Shown one piece after another: positions 27,545 through 36,412 of a DNA stretch of 64,000 nt. The stretch is from Gordonibacter pamelaeae (GTDB lineage: Bacteria; Actinomycetota; Coriobacteriia; Coriobacteriales; Eggerthellaceae). Location: NCBI RefSeq assembly GCF_042665095.1, contig NZ_JBHTBV010000009.1; one strand, given 5' to 3'. Every line of letters begins with the position of its first letter. Position 1 is the stretch's first letter. A program made the position numbers and the translations under genes. The notes under the pieces were generated by a model. That model saw only the letters and a program-made list of their open reading frames with translations. It searched no databases and had not been told where the DNA came from.

Positions 27545-28258
27545 TTGAGGATCGCGCTGTGCGACGACGACGAGGTGCAACGGGAGAAGTTGAAGGCGGC
27601 CGTCGACCGGCATCTCGTATCCCGCGGCTACCGTCCCCGCTACGAGGAGTACTCGGGGGGCGGGCCGCTCGTTGCCGAGGTGGCCGCGGGCACCGACCCG
27701 TTCGACCTCGTGTTCCTCGACGTGTACCTCGAGGGCGATGACGGCATCGCGGTGGCGCGGAAGCTGCGCGAGCACGATCCCAGCGTGCCCCTCGTGTTCC
27801 TGACCGTGTCGCGCGAGCATGCGGTGGAGAGCTACGAGGTCCAGGCTACGAGCTATCTCGTGAAGCCGGCGGAGCCGCGCAAGCTGGCCGCCGTGCTCGA
27901 CCGCGTGCTGCCCGTCACCTCGCCTCGCCTGGCGTTCCGCGTGGGCTCCGCGCGCCGCTACTTCGACTACCGCAACATCGCCTACCTGGAGAGCCGCGAC
28001 CACGCGGTGCTGCTGCACCAGGCCGACGGCTCCTGCCATCGCAGCCTGGCGAAGCTCGACGACGTGGCCGACGAGCTGAGCGACCCCCGCTTCCTGCGCT
28101 GCCATCGCAGCTTCATCGTGAACATGGACTTCATCGTGGACGTGCGCGACGACTTCATCCTGCGCGACGGCACCTGCGTGCCCGTGCGCGTGAAGGAGCG
28201 CCGCAAGATGCACGAGGCCTACTACCGCTACTTCACCGACGCCCTCTGCGCCGGATAG
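27545..28258 (+). CDS. LytR/AgrA-type response regulator (orphan)
   Basis: 237 residues from a TTG start preceded by GAGGAGG. Receiver domain ~1-120: acidic pocket ALCDDDE, phospho-acceptor Asp in VFLDVYLEGDDG, conserved Lys in SYLVKPAE. LytTR DNA-binding domain ~135-237 (YFDYRNIAYLESRDHAVLLH, FLRCHRSFIVNMDFI). No histidine kinase is adjacent. It lies 13 nt before the GH3 glycosidase, so it may be co-transcribed with it. Confidence 0.88.
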   Translation: MRIALCDDDEVQREKLKAAVDRHLVSRGYRPRYEEYSGGGPLVAEVAAGTDPFDLVFLDVYLEGDDGIAVARKLREHDPSVPLVFLTVSREHAVESYEVQATSYLVKPAEPRKLAAVLDRVLPVTSPRLAFRVGSARRYFDYRNIAYLESRDHAVLLHQADGSCHRSLAKLDDVADELSDPRFLRCHRSFIVNMDFIVDVRDDFILRDGTCVPVRVKERRKMHEAYYRYFTDALCAG

Positions 28259-28271
28259 GGGAGGATCGCCC

Positions 28272-30701
28272 ATGGCAGCGCCCTTCGATGTGCCCGCCGC
28301 CGTAGCGGCCATGACCCTTGAGGAGAAATGCGCGTGCCTCGCGGGCGAGGGCTACTGGGAGCTGGGCGGCTGTCCGCGCCTGGGCGTTGCCCCCATTACC
28401 GTGTCGGACGGCCCCCATGGCCTGAGGCGGCAGGCGGGATCGGCGGACAACCTGGGGCTTGCGGGAAGCGAGCCGGCCGTGTGCTTCCCCACGGCGAGCG
28501 CCGCGGCATGCTCGTTCGACGCGGACCTCGTGCGCACGATGGGCGAGGCGCTGGGCGACGAGGCGCGCGAGCAGGGCGTGGCCGTGGTGCTGGGGCCTGG
28601 CGTGAACATGAAGCGCAGCCCCTTGTGCGGCCGCAACTTCGAGTACTACAGCGAGGACCCGCATTTGGCCGGCGAGCTGGCGGCCGCCTACATCGAGGGC
28701 GTGCAGAGCCGGGGCGTGGGAACGTCGCTCAAGCACTTCGCCTGCAACAACCAGGAGACGAACCGGCTGATCGTGGACGCGGTCGTGGACGAGCGCGCGC
28801 TGCACGAGCTGTACCTGGAGCCGTTCCGCATCGCGGTGGAGAAGGCCCGGCCCTGGACGATGATGACGGCGTACAACCTGCTGGACGGCGCGTACTGCTC
28901 CGAGGACGCCGGGCTTCTGGCGCTCGCGCGCGACGAATGGGGCTTCGACGGCGCCTACGTGAGCGACTGGGGCGCCGAGAACGACAACAGGGCGAGCCTG
29001 CCCGCGGGCCTCGACCTGGTCATGCCGGGGCCGCGGGCCGACTACCGCGCCGACGTGGCCGCGGCCGTGCGGGCGGGGGAGGTATCCGAGGGACAGCTGG
29101 ACGCGGCCGTCCGCCGCATCCTGGAACTGCACGCCAAGCATGCGGCCGCGGAGGGGACGCCCGTCGCACGGAGCCTGGACGAGCGGCTCGACGTGGCCCG
29201 CGCCGTGGCCGAGGGCTCGGCCGTGCTTTTGGAGAACGACGGCGCGCTGCCGCTCGACCCGGGCGCACGCGTGGCGGTGGTCGGGGCCTTCGCCCGCGAG
29301 CCGCGCTACCAGGGTGCGGGGTCTTCGAAGATAAACCCGGTTTCGCTCGACTGCGCCTGGGACGCGCTCGCGGCAGCCGGCGTGGCGGCCTCCTACGCCC
29401 CGGGCTACGATGCTGCCACGGGGGAGACGGACGGCTCGCTGCTGGACGAGGCCGCGCGCAATGCGTCCGCGGCCGACGTGGCCGTGGTGTTCGTCGGCCT
29501 GCCGGACGCCTCGGAGTCCGAGGGCGCCGACCGCGCCGACATGGCGCTGCCCGCCGGCCACAACGCGCTCGTGGAGCGCGTGTGCGCCGCGAACCCGAAC
29601 ACGGTGGTGGTGCTGCAGGGCGGCTCTCCCGTGGAGCTTCCCTGGCGCGGCCTGCCGCGCGCCGTCCTGCTGTGCTACCTGGCCGGCTGCCGAGGCGGCC
29701 AGGCGGCGGCCGACCTGCTGCTGGGACGGGCGAACCCCTCGGGCAAGCTGGCCGAGACGTGGCCGGTGCGCCTGGCGGACACGCCGTGCGCGGCGTACTT
29801 CCCCGAGAAGGGGCGCCAGGCGCGCTACCGCGAGAGCGTCTACACGGGCTACCGCTACTACGATGCCGCGGGCGCCGAGGTGGCCTACCCGTTCGGCCAC
29901 GGGCTGTCGTACACGGAGTTTTCCTACCATGATCTGCGGGTTGAAGAGGCGGACGACGGCTTTTCCGTGTCGTTCGCCGTGCGCAACGACGGCGCCCGTG
30001 CCGGCAGGGAGGCCGTGCAGCTGTACGTGGCGCCGCTCGAGGCGGGCGCGTTCCGCCCGCCGCAGGAGCTCAAGGGCTTCGCGAAGGCGGCGCTCGCGCC
30101 GGGAGAGGCCCGCCGCATGACGCTTCCGCTGCCGAGGCGCGCCTTCGCCTGCTACGACGCGGACATGCGTGCTTGGGAGGTGGAGGGCGGCGCCTACGAG
30201 GTGCGCGTGGCCGCCTCGAGCCGCGACGTGCGCCTGAGCGCGCGGGTGGAGGTGGCGGGCTCGCCGCGCCGCGAGGACGGCGCCCCGGAGGCCTACCATC
30301 GCGTGCGGCCCGGCGGCTTTTCGGACGAGGCGTTCAGGCAGCTGTACGGCCGCGTGCTGCCGAAGGTGGTCGTGCCCCTGCGACCCTACACGGCCAACGC
30401 CACGGTGGGCGATCTGAAGGCGTCGCTCGTCGGGCGCGCCGTGCACTACCTGCTGCGCCGCGAGTTGAGGCTGCTCCTGCCCGGCGATGCCGGCCGCCGC
30501 GCCCAGGCCGAGCTGGCCATCATGGAGACGCCCCTGCGGACGCTGGCCATGTCGGGCATGGACATGAACCTGGTGGGTGCTGCCGTGGACATTCTGAACT
30601 ACCGATTCGTGCGCGGTTTCAAGAAGCTGCGTGCGCTCAAGCCCGCCCCGCCGTCCAGCGGCGCGGCGATACCATCCGAGGGGGAAGGGGACGACGCATG
30701 A
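28272..30701 (+). CDS. Glycoside hydrolase family 3 (beta-glucosidase-like)
   Basis: 809 residues, no signal peptide, so cytoplasmic. N-terminal GH3 TIM barrel with GTSLKHFACNNQETNR and the nucleophile Asp232 in YVSDWGAEN; (alpha/beta)6 sandwich domain ~300-540; fibronectin-III-like domain (~580-650) after VAYPFGHGLSYTEF. The last ~130 residues (RVRPGGFSDEAFRQLYG...) form an extra C-terminal helical segment seen in some Gram-positive members. Cleaves terminal beta-linked sugars; exact glycoside unknown. The stop overlaps the next start (ATGA). Confidence 0.9.
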   Translation: MAAPFDVPAAVAAMTLEEKCACLAGEGYWELGGCPRLGVAPITVSDGPHGLRRQAGSADNLGLAGSEPAVCFPTASAAACSFDADLVRTMGEALGDEAREQGVAVVLGPGVNMKRSPLCGRNFEYYSEDPHLAGELAAAYIEGVQSRGVGTSLKHFACNNQETNRLIVDAVVDERALHELYLEPFRIAVEKARPWTMMTAYNLLDGAYCSEDAGLLALARDEWGFDGAYVSDWGAENDNRASLPAGLDLVMPGPRADYRADVAAAVRAGEVSEGQLDAAVRRILELHAKHAAAEGTPVARSLDERLDVARAVAEGSAVLLENDGALPLDPGARVAVVGAFAREPRYQGAGSSKINPVSLDCAWDALAAAGVAASYAPGYDAATGETDGSLLDEAARNASAADVAVVFVGLPDASESEGADRADMALPAGHNALVERVCAANPNTVVVLQGGSPVELPWRGLPRAVLLCYLAGCRGGQAAADLLLGRANPSGKLAETWPVRLADTPCAAYFPEKGRQARYRESVYTGYRYYDAAGAEVAYPFGHGLSYTEFSYHDLRVEEADDGFSVSFAVRNDGARAGREAVQLYVAPLEAGAFRPPQELKGFAKAALAPGEARRMTLPLPRRAFACYDADMRAWEVEGGAYEVRVAASSRDVRLSARVEVAGSPRREDGAPEAYHRVRPGGFSDEAFRQLYGRVLPKVVVPLRPYTANATVGDLKASLVGRAVHYLLRRELRLLLPGDAGRRAQAELAIMETPLRTLAMSGMDMNLVGAAVDILNYRFVRGFKKLRALKPAPPSSGAAIPSEGEGDDA

Positions 30702-31876
30702 CCGAAGACCGCAAAGACGAGGGGCGCATGCCCGACGGGCAGCGCGTGCCGTTGCCGCTTAAGCTGTTCGGCGCGCTGTGCGTGCTGGGGGGCCTCGCCT
30801 CGCTCGGCGACCTGGTGCCGGTGGCCGGATCGTTCGTCCAGGGGCTGGGGGGCGACGGCTACCGCACGGCCTCCGTCGTCATCTTCGCCGCGCTCATGGC
30901 GGTGCTCGCGGCATCGGCCGTGCTGTTCGTGTTCCTGGGCGTGCGCCTGCTGCGCAACCGTCGGAAGCACGCCGCGGCCACGGCGAACACGCTGGCGGCG
31001 CTCACGGTGCTGTCCATCATCGGCACCCTCATGCTCTTCGGCCTGTCGGCGCACCATATCGGGTACCTCGTGCAGCTCGTCATCCTCATCGCGGTCACGA
31101 GCTACCTGGACCCATCGCTTGCCGAGGAGTGCGCGCTGCAGCGCAAGCTGCGCAAGATGGACAAGGAGCAGCGCCGCGAAGAGCGGCGCCGAGCCGCCGA
31201 GGCTAAGCCGAAGCGCGGGTTCATCACGCTGAACTTCTTCAACCTGTTCTGGATCTTCGTGGTGTGCTGCGTGCTGGGGCTCATCATCGAGGTGCTGTTC
31301 CACTTCGCGCTGTACCACGAGTACCAGGATCGCGCCGGCATGCTGTTCGGGCCGTTCTCGCCCATCTACGGCTTCGGCGCGCTGCTCATGACCATCGCCC
31401 TCAACCGCTTCCACGACAAGCCCGTGTGGGTGATCTTCCTCGTGAGCGCCGTCATCGGCGGGGCGTTCGAGTACTTCACGAGCTGGATCATGGAATTCTC
31501 GTTCGGCATCCGCGCGTGGGACTACTCGGGCACGTTCCTGTCCATCGACGGGCGCACGAACTTCGTGTTCATGGTGATGTGGGGCGTGCTGGGCGTGGCG
31601 TGGATCAGGCTTTTGCTGCCGCAGCTGCTGAAGCTCATCAACCTTATCCCGTGGAACTGGCGCTACGGCGTGACGGCGGTGTGCGCGGCGCTCATGCTGC
31701 TGGACGGCGTCATGACCATCCAGTCCATCGACTGCTGGTACGGCCGTATGGCGGGCAAGGCGCCCGACACGCCCATCGAGCGGTTCTACGCCGAGCATTT
31801 CGACAACGACTACATGCAGAACCGCTTCCAGACCATGACCATGGACGTGGACGACGCCACCCGCATCGGCCGGTAA
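30698..31876 (+). CDS. Polytopic membrane protein, putative ABC-transporter-permease (CmpB) family
   Basis: 392 residues. Four helices at ~20-145, a Lys/Arg-rich cytoplasmic segment (RKMDKEQRREERRRAAEAKPKR), then further helices. The second half resembles PF06541-type proteins (GPFSPIYGFGALLMTIAL, SAVIGGAFEYFTSWIMEFSFGIRAWDYS). No ABC ATPase is nearby and the permease label is historical; function unknown. Overlaps the GH3 stop. Confidence 0.7.
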   Translation: MTEDRKDEGRMPDGQRVPLPLKLFGALCVLGGLASLGDLVPVAGSFVQGLGGDGYRTASVVIFAALMAVLAASAVLFVFLGVRLLRNRRKHAAATANTLAALTVLSIIGTLMLFGLSAHHIGYLVQLVILIAVTSYLDPSLAEECALQRKLRKMDKEQRREERRRAAEAKPKRGFITLNFFNLFWIFVVCCVLGLIIEVLFHFALYHEYQDRAGMLFGPFSPIYGFGALLMTIALNRFHDKPVWVIFLVSAVIGGAFEYFTSWIMEFSFGIRAWDYSGTFLSIDGRTNFVFMVMWGVLGVAWIRLLLPQLLKLINLIPWNWRYGVTAVCAALMLLDGVMTIQSIDCWYGRMAGKAPDTPIERFYAEHFDNDYMQNRFQTMTMDVDDATRIGR

Positions 31877-31941
31877 GGGCGTGCCCGGGGCCGCCTGTGC
31901 CTCGGGGGAAGTGCAAACAAACTGCCTCGATTTGCCAGAAG

Positions 31942-31985
31942 AGGAGCGAAGCTGCTTGGCGGCCTCGCTCCTTTTGCATTCCCTG
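31942..31985 (+). terminator. Rho-independent terminator
   Basis: AGGAGCGA (31942-31949) pairs with TCGCTCCT (31975-31982), followed by T residues (31982-31985). Ends the LytTR-GH3-membrane protein unit. Confidence 0.6.
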
Positions 31986-32121
31986 GCGTTCTTCCCGGGG
32001 TGCCAAAACCCATTTTTCAACAGCATGAAATCGAACCCGAGGGTCGATCTGCCCTCGGTATTGCACGGACACCTCTTAGCCTGTTTCCCGTGATGCAAGC
32101 GACGGGAGAATCGGAGGGGCC

Positions 32122-32730
32122 ATGGCATCGACGATGTACGGCTACGCGCGGGTGAGCTCGCGCGAGCAGAATCTGGACAGGCAGTTGGACGCGCTGCGCG
32201 CATTCGGCGTAGAGGACGGGGCGGTGTACGCCGACAAGGCGAGCGGCAAGGACTTCGAACGGCCCGCGTGGCATCGGCTGATGGGCGAGCTGCGGCCGGG
32301 CGACGTGCTGGCAGTTAAGAGCATCGACCGGCTGGGACGCGACTATGCCGAGATCTTGGACGTATGGCGCGACGTCACGAAGGCGCGCGGCGTGTTTGTC
32401 GTGGTGCTCGACATGCCGGTATTGGACACGCGCGAGGAGCGCGACGGCATAACGGGGGTGCTGATAGCGGACATCGTGCTGCAGCTTCTAAGCTACGTTG
32501 CCCAAATCGAGCGTGAGAACATAAGGCAGCGGCAGGCCGAGGGCATAGCGGCCGCCAAAGCCCGCGGGGTGAGCTTCGGGCGTCCGAGGAAGAAGCGCCC
32601 TGCGAACTACCAGGAGACGCGGGAGGCCTTCTGGGGTGGACGCATAACGCGGAAAGAGGCCGCCGCGCGCTGCAACATACGAACATCGCTCAAAAAGCTT
32701 GGGTTGGGGCCATTGGGAGCGATATCGTGA
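32122..32730 (+). CDS. Serine recombinase (resolvase/invertase family)
   Basis: 202 residues. Catalytic domain ~4-140: YGYARVSSREQNLDRQLDAL (nucleophile Ser in VSS), IDRLGRDY, ERENIRQRQAEGI; then a GRPRKK hinge. The C-terminal HTH begins normally (GRITRKEAAARCNI) but then departs into RTSLKKLGLGPLGAIS, suggesting that the 3' end was altered where it abuts the AT-rich remnants. Small resolvase/invertase type, not a large integrase. It borders a degraded AT-rich segment next to tRNA-Sec. Confidence 0.88.
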   Translation: MASTMYGYARVSSREQNLDRQLDALRAFGVEDGAVYADKASGKDFERPAWHRLMGELRPGDVLAVKSIDRLGRDYAEILDVWRDVTKARGVFVVVLDMPVLDTREERDGITGVLIADIVLQLLSYVAQIERENIRQRQAEGIAAAKARGVSFGRPRKKRPANYQETREAFWGGRITRKEAAARCNIRTSLKKLGLGPLGAIS

Positions 32731-33199
32731 CGGAAGGGGCGTAGTTCATCAGGGTACTAGGGCGAGCGAATCTTGGAAACACATTTTCTATGATAACAGA
32801 ATGTTGAGACCATGCTGCTATGCATGTCCCTATACTACGACAAAGAGAAACTCCAATATAACTATAGCCGATTACTGGGGACTAAGCGGCACAGAAAACC
32901 AGGCCTTTAAAGATAGGTTGGGTGTCTCGCTCGTTTTGGCGAACAATTCTGAGGGGCTTGAATATTTGCGTTGCTGCAATGTGGATTTACGCGCATCGTC
33001 GCTTGATGAGGCGCTGTCAGGCAATCCGATGCTCTCGCATCCTTCGAGCTTTTCAGGATGTCGCAAGAATTTATGGGAACAGTTTTATTCGCATGGCTAT
33101 GAGTCATTCTTGAAGAATGCCGGTTTTATCGAAGACCCTTTGCGTCATTTTTCGCATATGGCAAAGTTGCACGTTAAGCGTTTGCTGAGAAAAGCTTGA
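32699..33199 (+). pseudogene. 5'-truncated coenzyme F420 hydrogenase/dehydrogenase beta-like (FrhB_FdhB C-terminal) gene
   Basis: The frame continues out of the recombinase tail with an unrelated N-terminus. From about 32770 it is recognisable: WKHIFYDNRMLRPCCYACPYTTTKRNSNITIADYWG is the Cys-rich core of the FrhB/FdhB C-terminal domain found in polysaccharide-cluster iron-sulfur proteins. The N-terminal ferredoxin domain is missing. Codon use is AT-rich, unlike all neighbours, indicating acquired DNA. Annotated as remnant, not functional hydrogenase. Confidence 0.7.
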
Positions 33200-33562
33200 G
33201 AAGGGTGATTGATTTGAAGCGTTGTTTTGCGAAGCCAGACAACTCAATTTATTCGTATCGCGACGGTTCGCCATTGATCGTTGCCGAAGGATATCATCCG
33301 CATACATCGACGAGGTTCAAGAACTGGATGAAGGCCTTGCCGACCGCGCGGAAGACGTTGCCAGAGTTGTATTCGCGACGCCATGAGTGCTGCGGCTGTA
33401 CAGCATGCGTGTTCGAATGTCCAAAAAAAAGCGATATCGATGGAAGTCGACGAAGAAGGTTTTCTGTATCCGGTTATCGATGCTATCCGTTGCATCGGAT
33501 GCGGCCGCTGTCTCAAAATCTGTACGTTCAAGTTGCGAATAAAAACAGCCATCGATAATTGA
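33196..33562 (+). pseudogene. Frameshifted, 3'-truncated FrhB-like gene
   Basis: Ferredoxin motif CCGCTACVFECPKK is followed by a run of eight A residues (33423-33430). Removing one A restores AISMEVDEEGFLYPVIDAIRCIGCGRCLKICTF, a second 4Fe-4S motif, then a stop at 33562. This is the N-terminal part of an FrhB/FdhB family protein without its catalytic domain. With the preceding fragment it looks like two tandem paralogues, one lacking its front and the other its back. AT-rich. Confidence 0.7.
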
Positions 33563-33867
33563 GACTGATTCAGCCGTACCGAAAGAATCGATCGGCGCCC
33601 TCCCTCGAAGTGCTTCAAAGCTTAAACCTAAGTACTTTATGACAGCCTGTTAACCTCTTTGCAGGTTGAGGAGTTATCTCTGTTTGCGACCGCCTTGGTC
33701 GAGGAAAGGCGATTCGCATAGGGGATGGGGTCGATGGCGCGCAGAAGCAGGATAGGCGGCGAGTGCCGTTTATGGCGACATTGTGAGCAAACCAGACAGT
33801 TGGATAAAATTGTTAAAAGCAGGTACTTCTGAGAGTGCAAGGAGGAGTGCCCAATTTCTTGCGAATG
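33563..33867. other. AT-richer intergenic remnant
   Basis: About 300 bp between the FrhB-like remnant and the tRNA-Sec terminator. No gene, RNA or repeat recognised; composition matches the acquired segment on its left. Confidence 0.4.
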
Positions 33868-33902
33868 AAAAGCGCCCAGGCCTCGGGGGAGGCGCGGGCG
33901 CT
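33868..33902 (-). terminator. Terminator of tRNA-Sec
   Basis: Read on the minus strand, AGCGCCC pairs with GGGCGCT (33896-33902 with 33871-33877), with an inner GCCTC/GAGGC, followed by TTTT (33870-33867 region). Confidence 0.65.
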
Positions 33903-33913
33903 CGTGGTTTCTT

Positions 33914-34010
33914 TGGCGGAGATGCGTGCGAATCGAACACACCCGAGACGTTCTGCGCGCCTCACAACGGCTTTGAAGGCCGCGGGGCCCACCAGGACCC
34001 ATCCATCTCC
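33914..34010 (-). tRNA. selC: tRNA-Sec (UCA anticodon), selC
   Basis: 97 nt with encoded CCA. Features distinctive of selenocysteine tRNA are all seen on the minus strand: acceptor GGAGATG/CATCTCC, a 6-bp D stem (GGGTCC/GGGCCC) with a 4-nt loop, anticodon loop CTTCAAA (UCA, reads UGA), a long variable arm (GAGGCG/CGTCTC), and T stem GTGTG/CGCAC around TTCGATT. A TATTATAGT sequence about 22 nt upstream is the likely -10. It lies in the same orientation as selA and selB. It serves the UGA codons of selD and the formate dehydrogenase in this window. Confidence 0.96.
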
Positions 34011-34415
34011 AAGAGCAAAAGAACAACGTTGACTATAATAAGACAAAACGGCCGAAAACGCTGCAAAATGCAAAAAAATCGGCATCTTGCCGGAAGGGGG
34101 CCGTTTCCGAAGGGGCCTGCCGCAAACAGGCTTCCTTCCCGACCGGGCCGAGATGGCTAGTGCGTTGTCTCAGCGGGGGGAACTCGCACAGAAATCACCG
34201 ATTATTGCGGATTCGCGGGCGCAACATGCTGCCGTTGTGCAGATCCGGACGTTTGCGTCTGGCGTTTTCCCTGATGGTGAAATGATGGGTGCCCGATTTG
34301 CCGATCGAGGGCCGACGATGCGTAGAAAACCGGTAATTACTGTGCAGAAAGGCCGGTGGGGCGAGGCTCCCCGCAGGGAACCAGGCCCCCCGTAGGGAAT
34401 CCGGGCGGCATTCGC
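34011..34415. other. Region between tRNA-Sec and the selB hairpin
   Basis: Holds the tRNA-Sec promoter at its left edge (ATTATA near 34034-34040 on the minus strand). The remaining ~350 bp shows no gene or recognised motif. Confidence 0.4.
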
Positions 34416-34460
34416 CCTCAGGCCCCGCGACGGAGTGCGGCGCCGTCGCGGGGCCTGAGG
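34416..34460 (-). terminator. 18-bp perfect hairpin after selB
   Basis: CCTCAGGCCCCGCGACGG (34416-34433) is perfectly complementary to 34443-34460 around a 9-nt loop, 11 bp past the selB stop. No U-tract. Confidence 0.65.
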
Positions 34461-34471
34461 CGGGGCAGGGC

Positions 34472-36412
34472 TTACGCGCGCTTGGGGCCCAGCACGCGCA
34501 GGTCGCCGTCGCGGCGCGTGACGCCCTGGGCGTCGAAGTGCTCCAGCAGCGGAATGGCGTACTTGCGCGTGGTTCCCATGGCGTCGCGCAGCTCGGCAGC
34601 CGTGGCGCCCCCCTGGGCGCGCAGCAGCGCGACGGCCGCCTGCTCGAGCGTCTCGTAGGCGCTCGCGTCGAAGGCGAGCTCGCCGCTCACGCGCCGGATG
34701 CGCCCGGCCTTCTCGAGCGCGCCGAGCGCGCGGTGCGCCACGGACGCGTCGACACCCGCCTGGGCTGCGAGCTCCGACACGACGGGCGGGGCGGCCTGGG
34801 CCGCCCCGAGGACGGCTGCAAGCGCCTCGGCCGCCTGCTCCTCGAGCTTGCGCGCGCCGCCGCCGGCGCGCGGGTGGCCGATGAGGCCGCCGTCCACCAC
34901 CACGCGCCCGTCCGCGCGGGCGCGCTCCACAAGCGCGTCGACGCATGCGCCCGTGAGCGCGCCGGGGAGCCGCGCGGCGAGCGCTCCCTTCGAGATGCCC
35001 GTGGCCGCCGGCTGCTCGGCGTGGAAGCGCAGGAGCGCGTTCTCCAGCGCGCTGTCCAGCTTCTGCAGCAAGGCGCGCTCCGCGAAGTGCGCGCCCGCCC
35101 CGTCGCCCAGGCGCACGAGGCCCTGCTTGCAGCGCTCCTCGAGGCGCCGCTTGGCCGCCGCGGCCGAGATGCCCGCCGCCGCGGCCAGCACGTCGGCCGT
35201 GACGGGCGCCGCGGCAAGCGCGAGCGCCGCGTCGCAGGCGCCGTCCTCGTCGCCGGCGCGCAAGACGTTGAGTAGCGCCTCCTCGCCAGGCTTCAGGTTC
35301 GTGCGCCGGCGCGGGTGCGCGTGCAGCACCTGGCCGCCGCCCACCACGTGCGCGGGCGTGAGCGAGCGCACGACGAAGCGGTCGCCGCGCGACGCCGGCA
35401 GCGGCTCGTCCAGGCGGATCTGGGCATAGGCGCCCTCGCGGGCACCGAGCGCCGCGCGTCCGTCCATGAGCAGCACGCGTCCCGGCACCTCGGCGGTGCC
35501 GTGGGCCACGCGCACGCGCGTGCCTGTCTCCAACGCCTCCGGCGCGCCGGGCGCCCCCAGGTACGTGAGCCAGGCGTCGAAGCGGTCGGTGGGCTCCACC
35601 GAGCCGGGCTGCGCAAGCAGCATGCCGGGGCGCACCTCCCCGGTGTCCACGCCCGCCAGGTTGAGGGCCACGCGGTTGCCGGCCTCGGCGCGCTCGACCG
35701 GCTGGCCGTGGATCTGTGTGGAGCGCACGCGCGCCCGCGTGCCGCCGGGCAGCACCTCCAGCTCGTCGCCCGGTGCCACCTGCCCGCTCCAGAGCGTCCC
35801 CGTGACCACGGTGCCCGAGCCCTTGATGGTGAACGCGCGGTCTACGGGCAGGCGTGCCGCCGAGCCGTCCTTCGCACGCACGAGGCCGTGCGCAGCGGCA
35901 GCCAGCGCGGCGCGCAGCTCGTCCAGGCCCTCGCCCGTGCGCGCCGACACCGGCACGACGGCCGCGTCGGCGTACGGGCCGCCCGCCAGGCGCCCGCGCA
36001 CCTCGTCGGCCATGAACGCGGCCCATTCCGCGTCCACCAGGTCGCGCTTCGTGAGGGCCACCACGCAGCGCGCGATGCCCAGAAGCTCCAGCACGGCCAG
36101 GTGCTCCTCGGTCTGCGGCATGACGCCGTCGTCGGCCGCTATGCACAGGAGCGCCAGGTCGATGCCTGTGGAGCCCGCGATCATCTGGCGCACGAAGCGC
36201 TCGTGGCCCGGCACGTCCACCACGCCGAGCGCGCTGCCGTCCGGCAGCTCCAGCTGCGCGAACCCGAGCTCGATGGTGATGCCGCGGCGCTTCTCCTCGG
36301 CCAGGCGGTCGGGGTCCTCCCCGGTGAGAGCCTGCACGAGCGTGGACTTGCCGTGGTCGATGTGGCCCGCCGTGCCCAGCACGACGCGGCGCCCGCCCGC
36401 GGCGGCGCTCAT
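34472..36412 (-). CDS. selB: Selenocysteine-specific translation elongation factor SelB
   Basis: 646 residues. Domain I GTPase: GHIDHGKSTL (G1), RRGITIELGFA (G2), DVPGHE (G3), TKRD (G4). EF-Tu-like domains II/III to ~350, then four winged helices (~370-646) that bind the SECIS hairpin of the mRNA. It delivers Sec-tRNA(Sec) to in-frame UGA codons. The ATG at 36412 overlaps the selA stop (ATGA). The ending AELRDAMGTTRKYAIPLLEHFD...RVLGPKRA is the canonical last winged helix. Confidence 0.97.
   Translation of the reverse strand: MSAAAGGRRVVLGTAGHIDHGKSTLVQALTGEDPDRLAEEKRRGITIELGFAQLELPDGSALGVVDVPGHERFVRQMIAGSTGIDLALLCIAADDGVMPQTEEHLAVLELLGIARCVVALTKRDLVDAEWAAFMADEVRGRLAGGPYADAAVVPVSARTGEGLDELRAALAAAAHGLVRAKDGSAARLPVDRAFTIKGSGTVVTGTLWSGQVAPGDELEVLPGGTRARVRSTQIHGQPVERAEAGNRVALNLAGVDTGEVRPGMLLAQPGSVEPTDRFDAWLTYLGAPGAPEALETGTRVRVAHGTAEVPGRVLLMDGRAALGAREGAYAQIRLDEPLPASRGDRFVVRSLTPAHVVGGGQVLHAHPRRRTNLKPGEEALLNVLRAGDEDGACDAALALAAAPVTADVLAAAAGISAAAAKRRLEERCKQGLVRLGDGAGAHFAERALLQKLDSALENALLRFHAEQPAATGISKGALAARLPGALTGACVDALVERARADGRVVVDGGLIGHPRAGGGARKLEEQAAEALAAVLGAAQAAPPVVSELAAQAGVDASVAHRALGALEKAGRIRRVSGELAFDASAYETLEQAAVALLRAQGGATAAELRDAMGTTRKYAIPLLEHFDAQGVTRRDGDLRVLGPKRA

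Noticed and set aside
32699..33562. Genuine F420-dependent hydrogenase genes
   Set aside because: Both copies are truncated, one is frameshifted, and no hydrogenase alpha/gamma or F420 genes accompany them.
33637..34026. Protein-coding frames across the tRNA-Sec gene on both strands
   Set aside because: They overlap a tRNA with complete secondary structure and have no protein homology signals.
32000..34050. Attachment-site direct repeat of the tRNA-Sec 3' end
   Set aside because: Looked for a second copy of GGCGGAGATGCGTGCG on the other side of the island and found none in the window.
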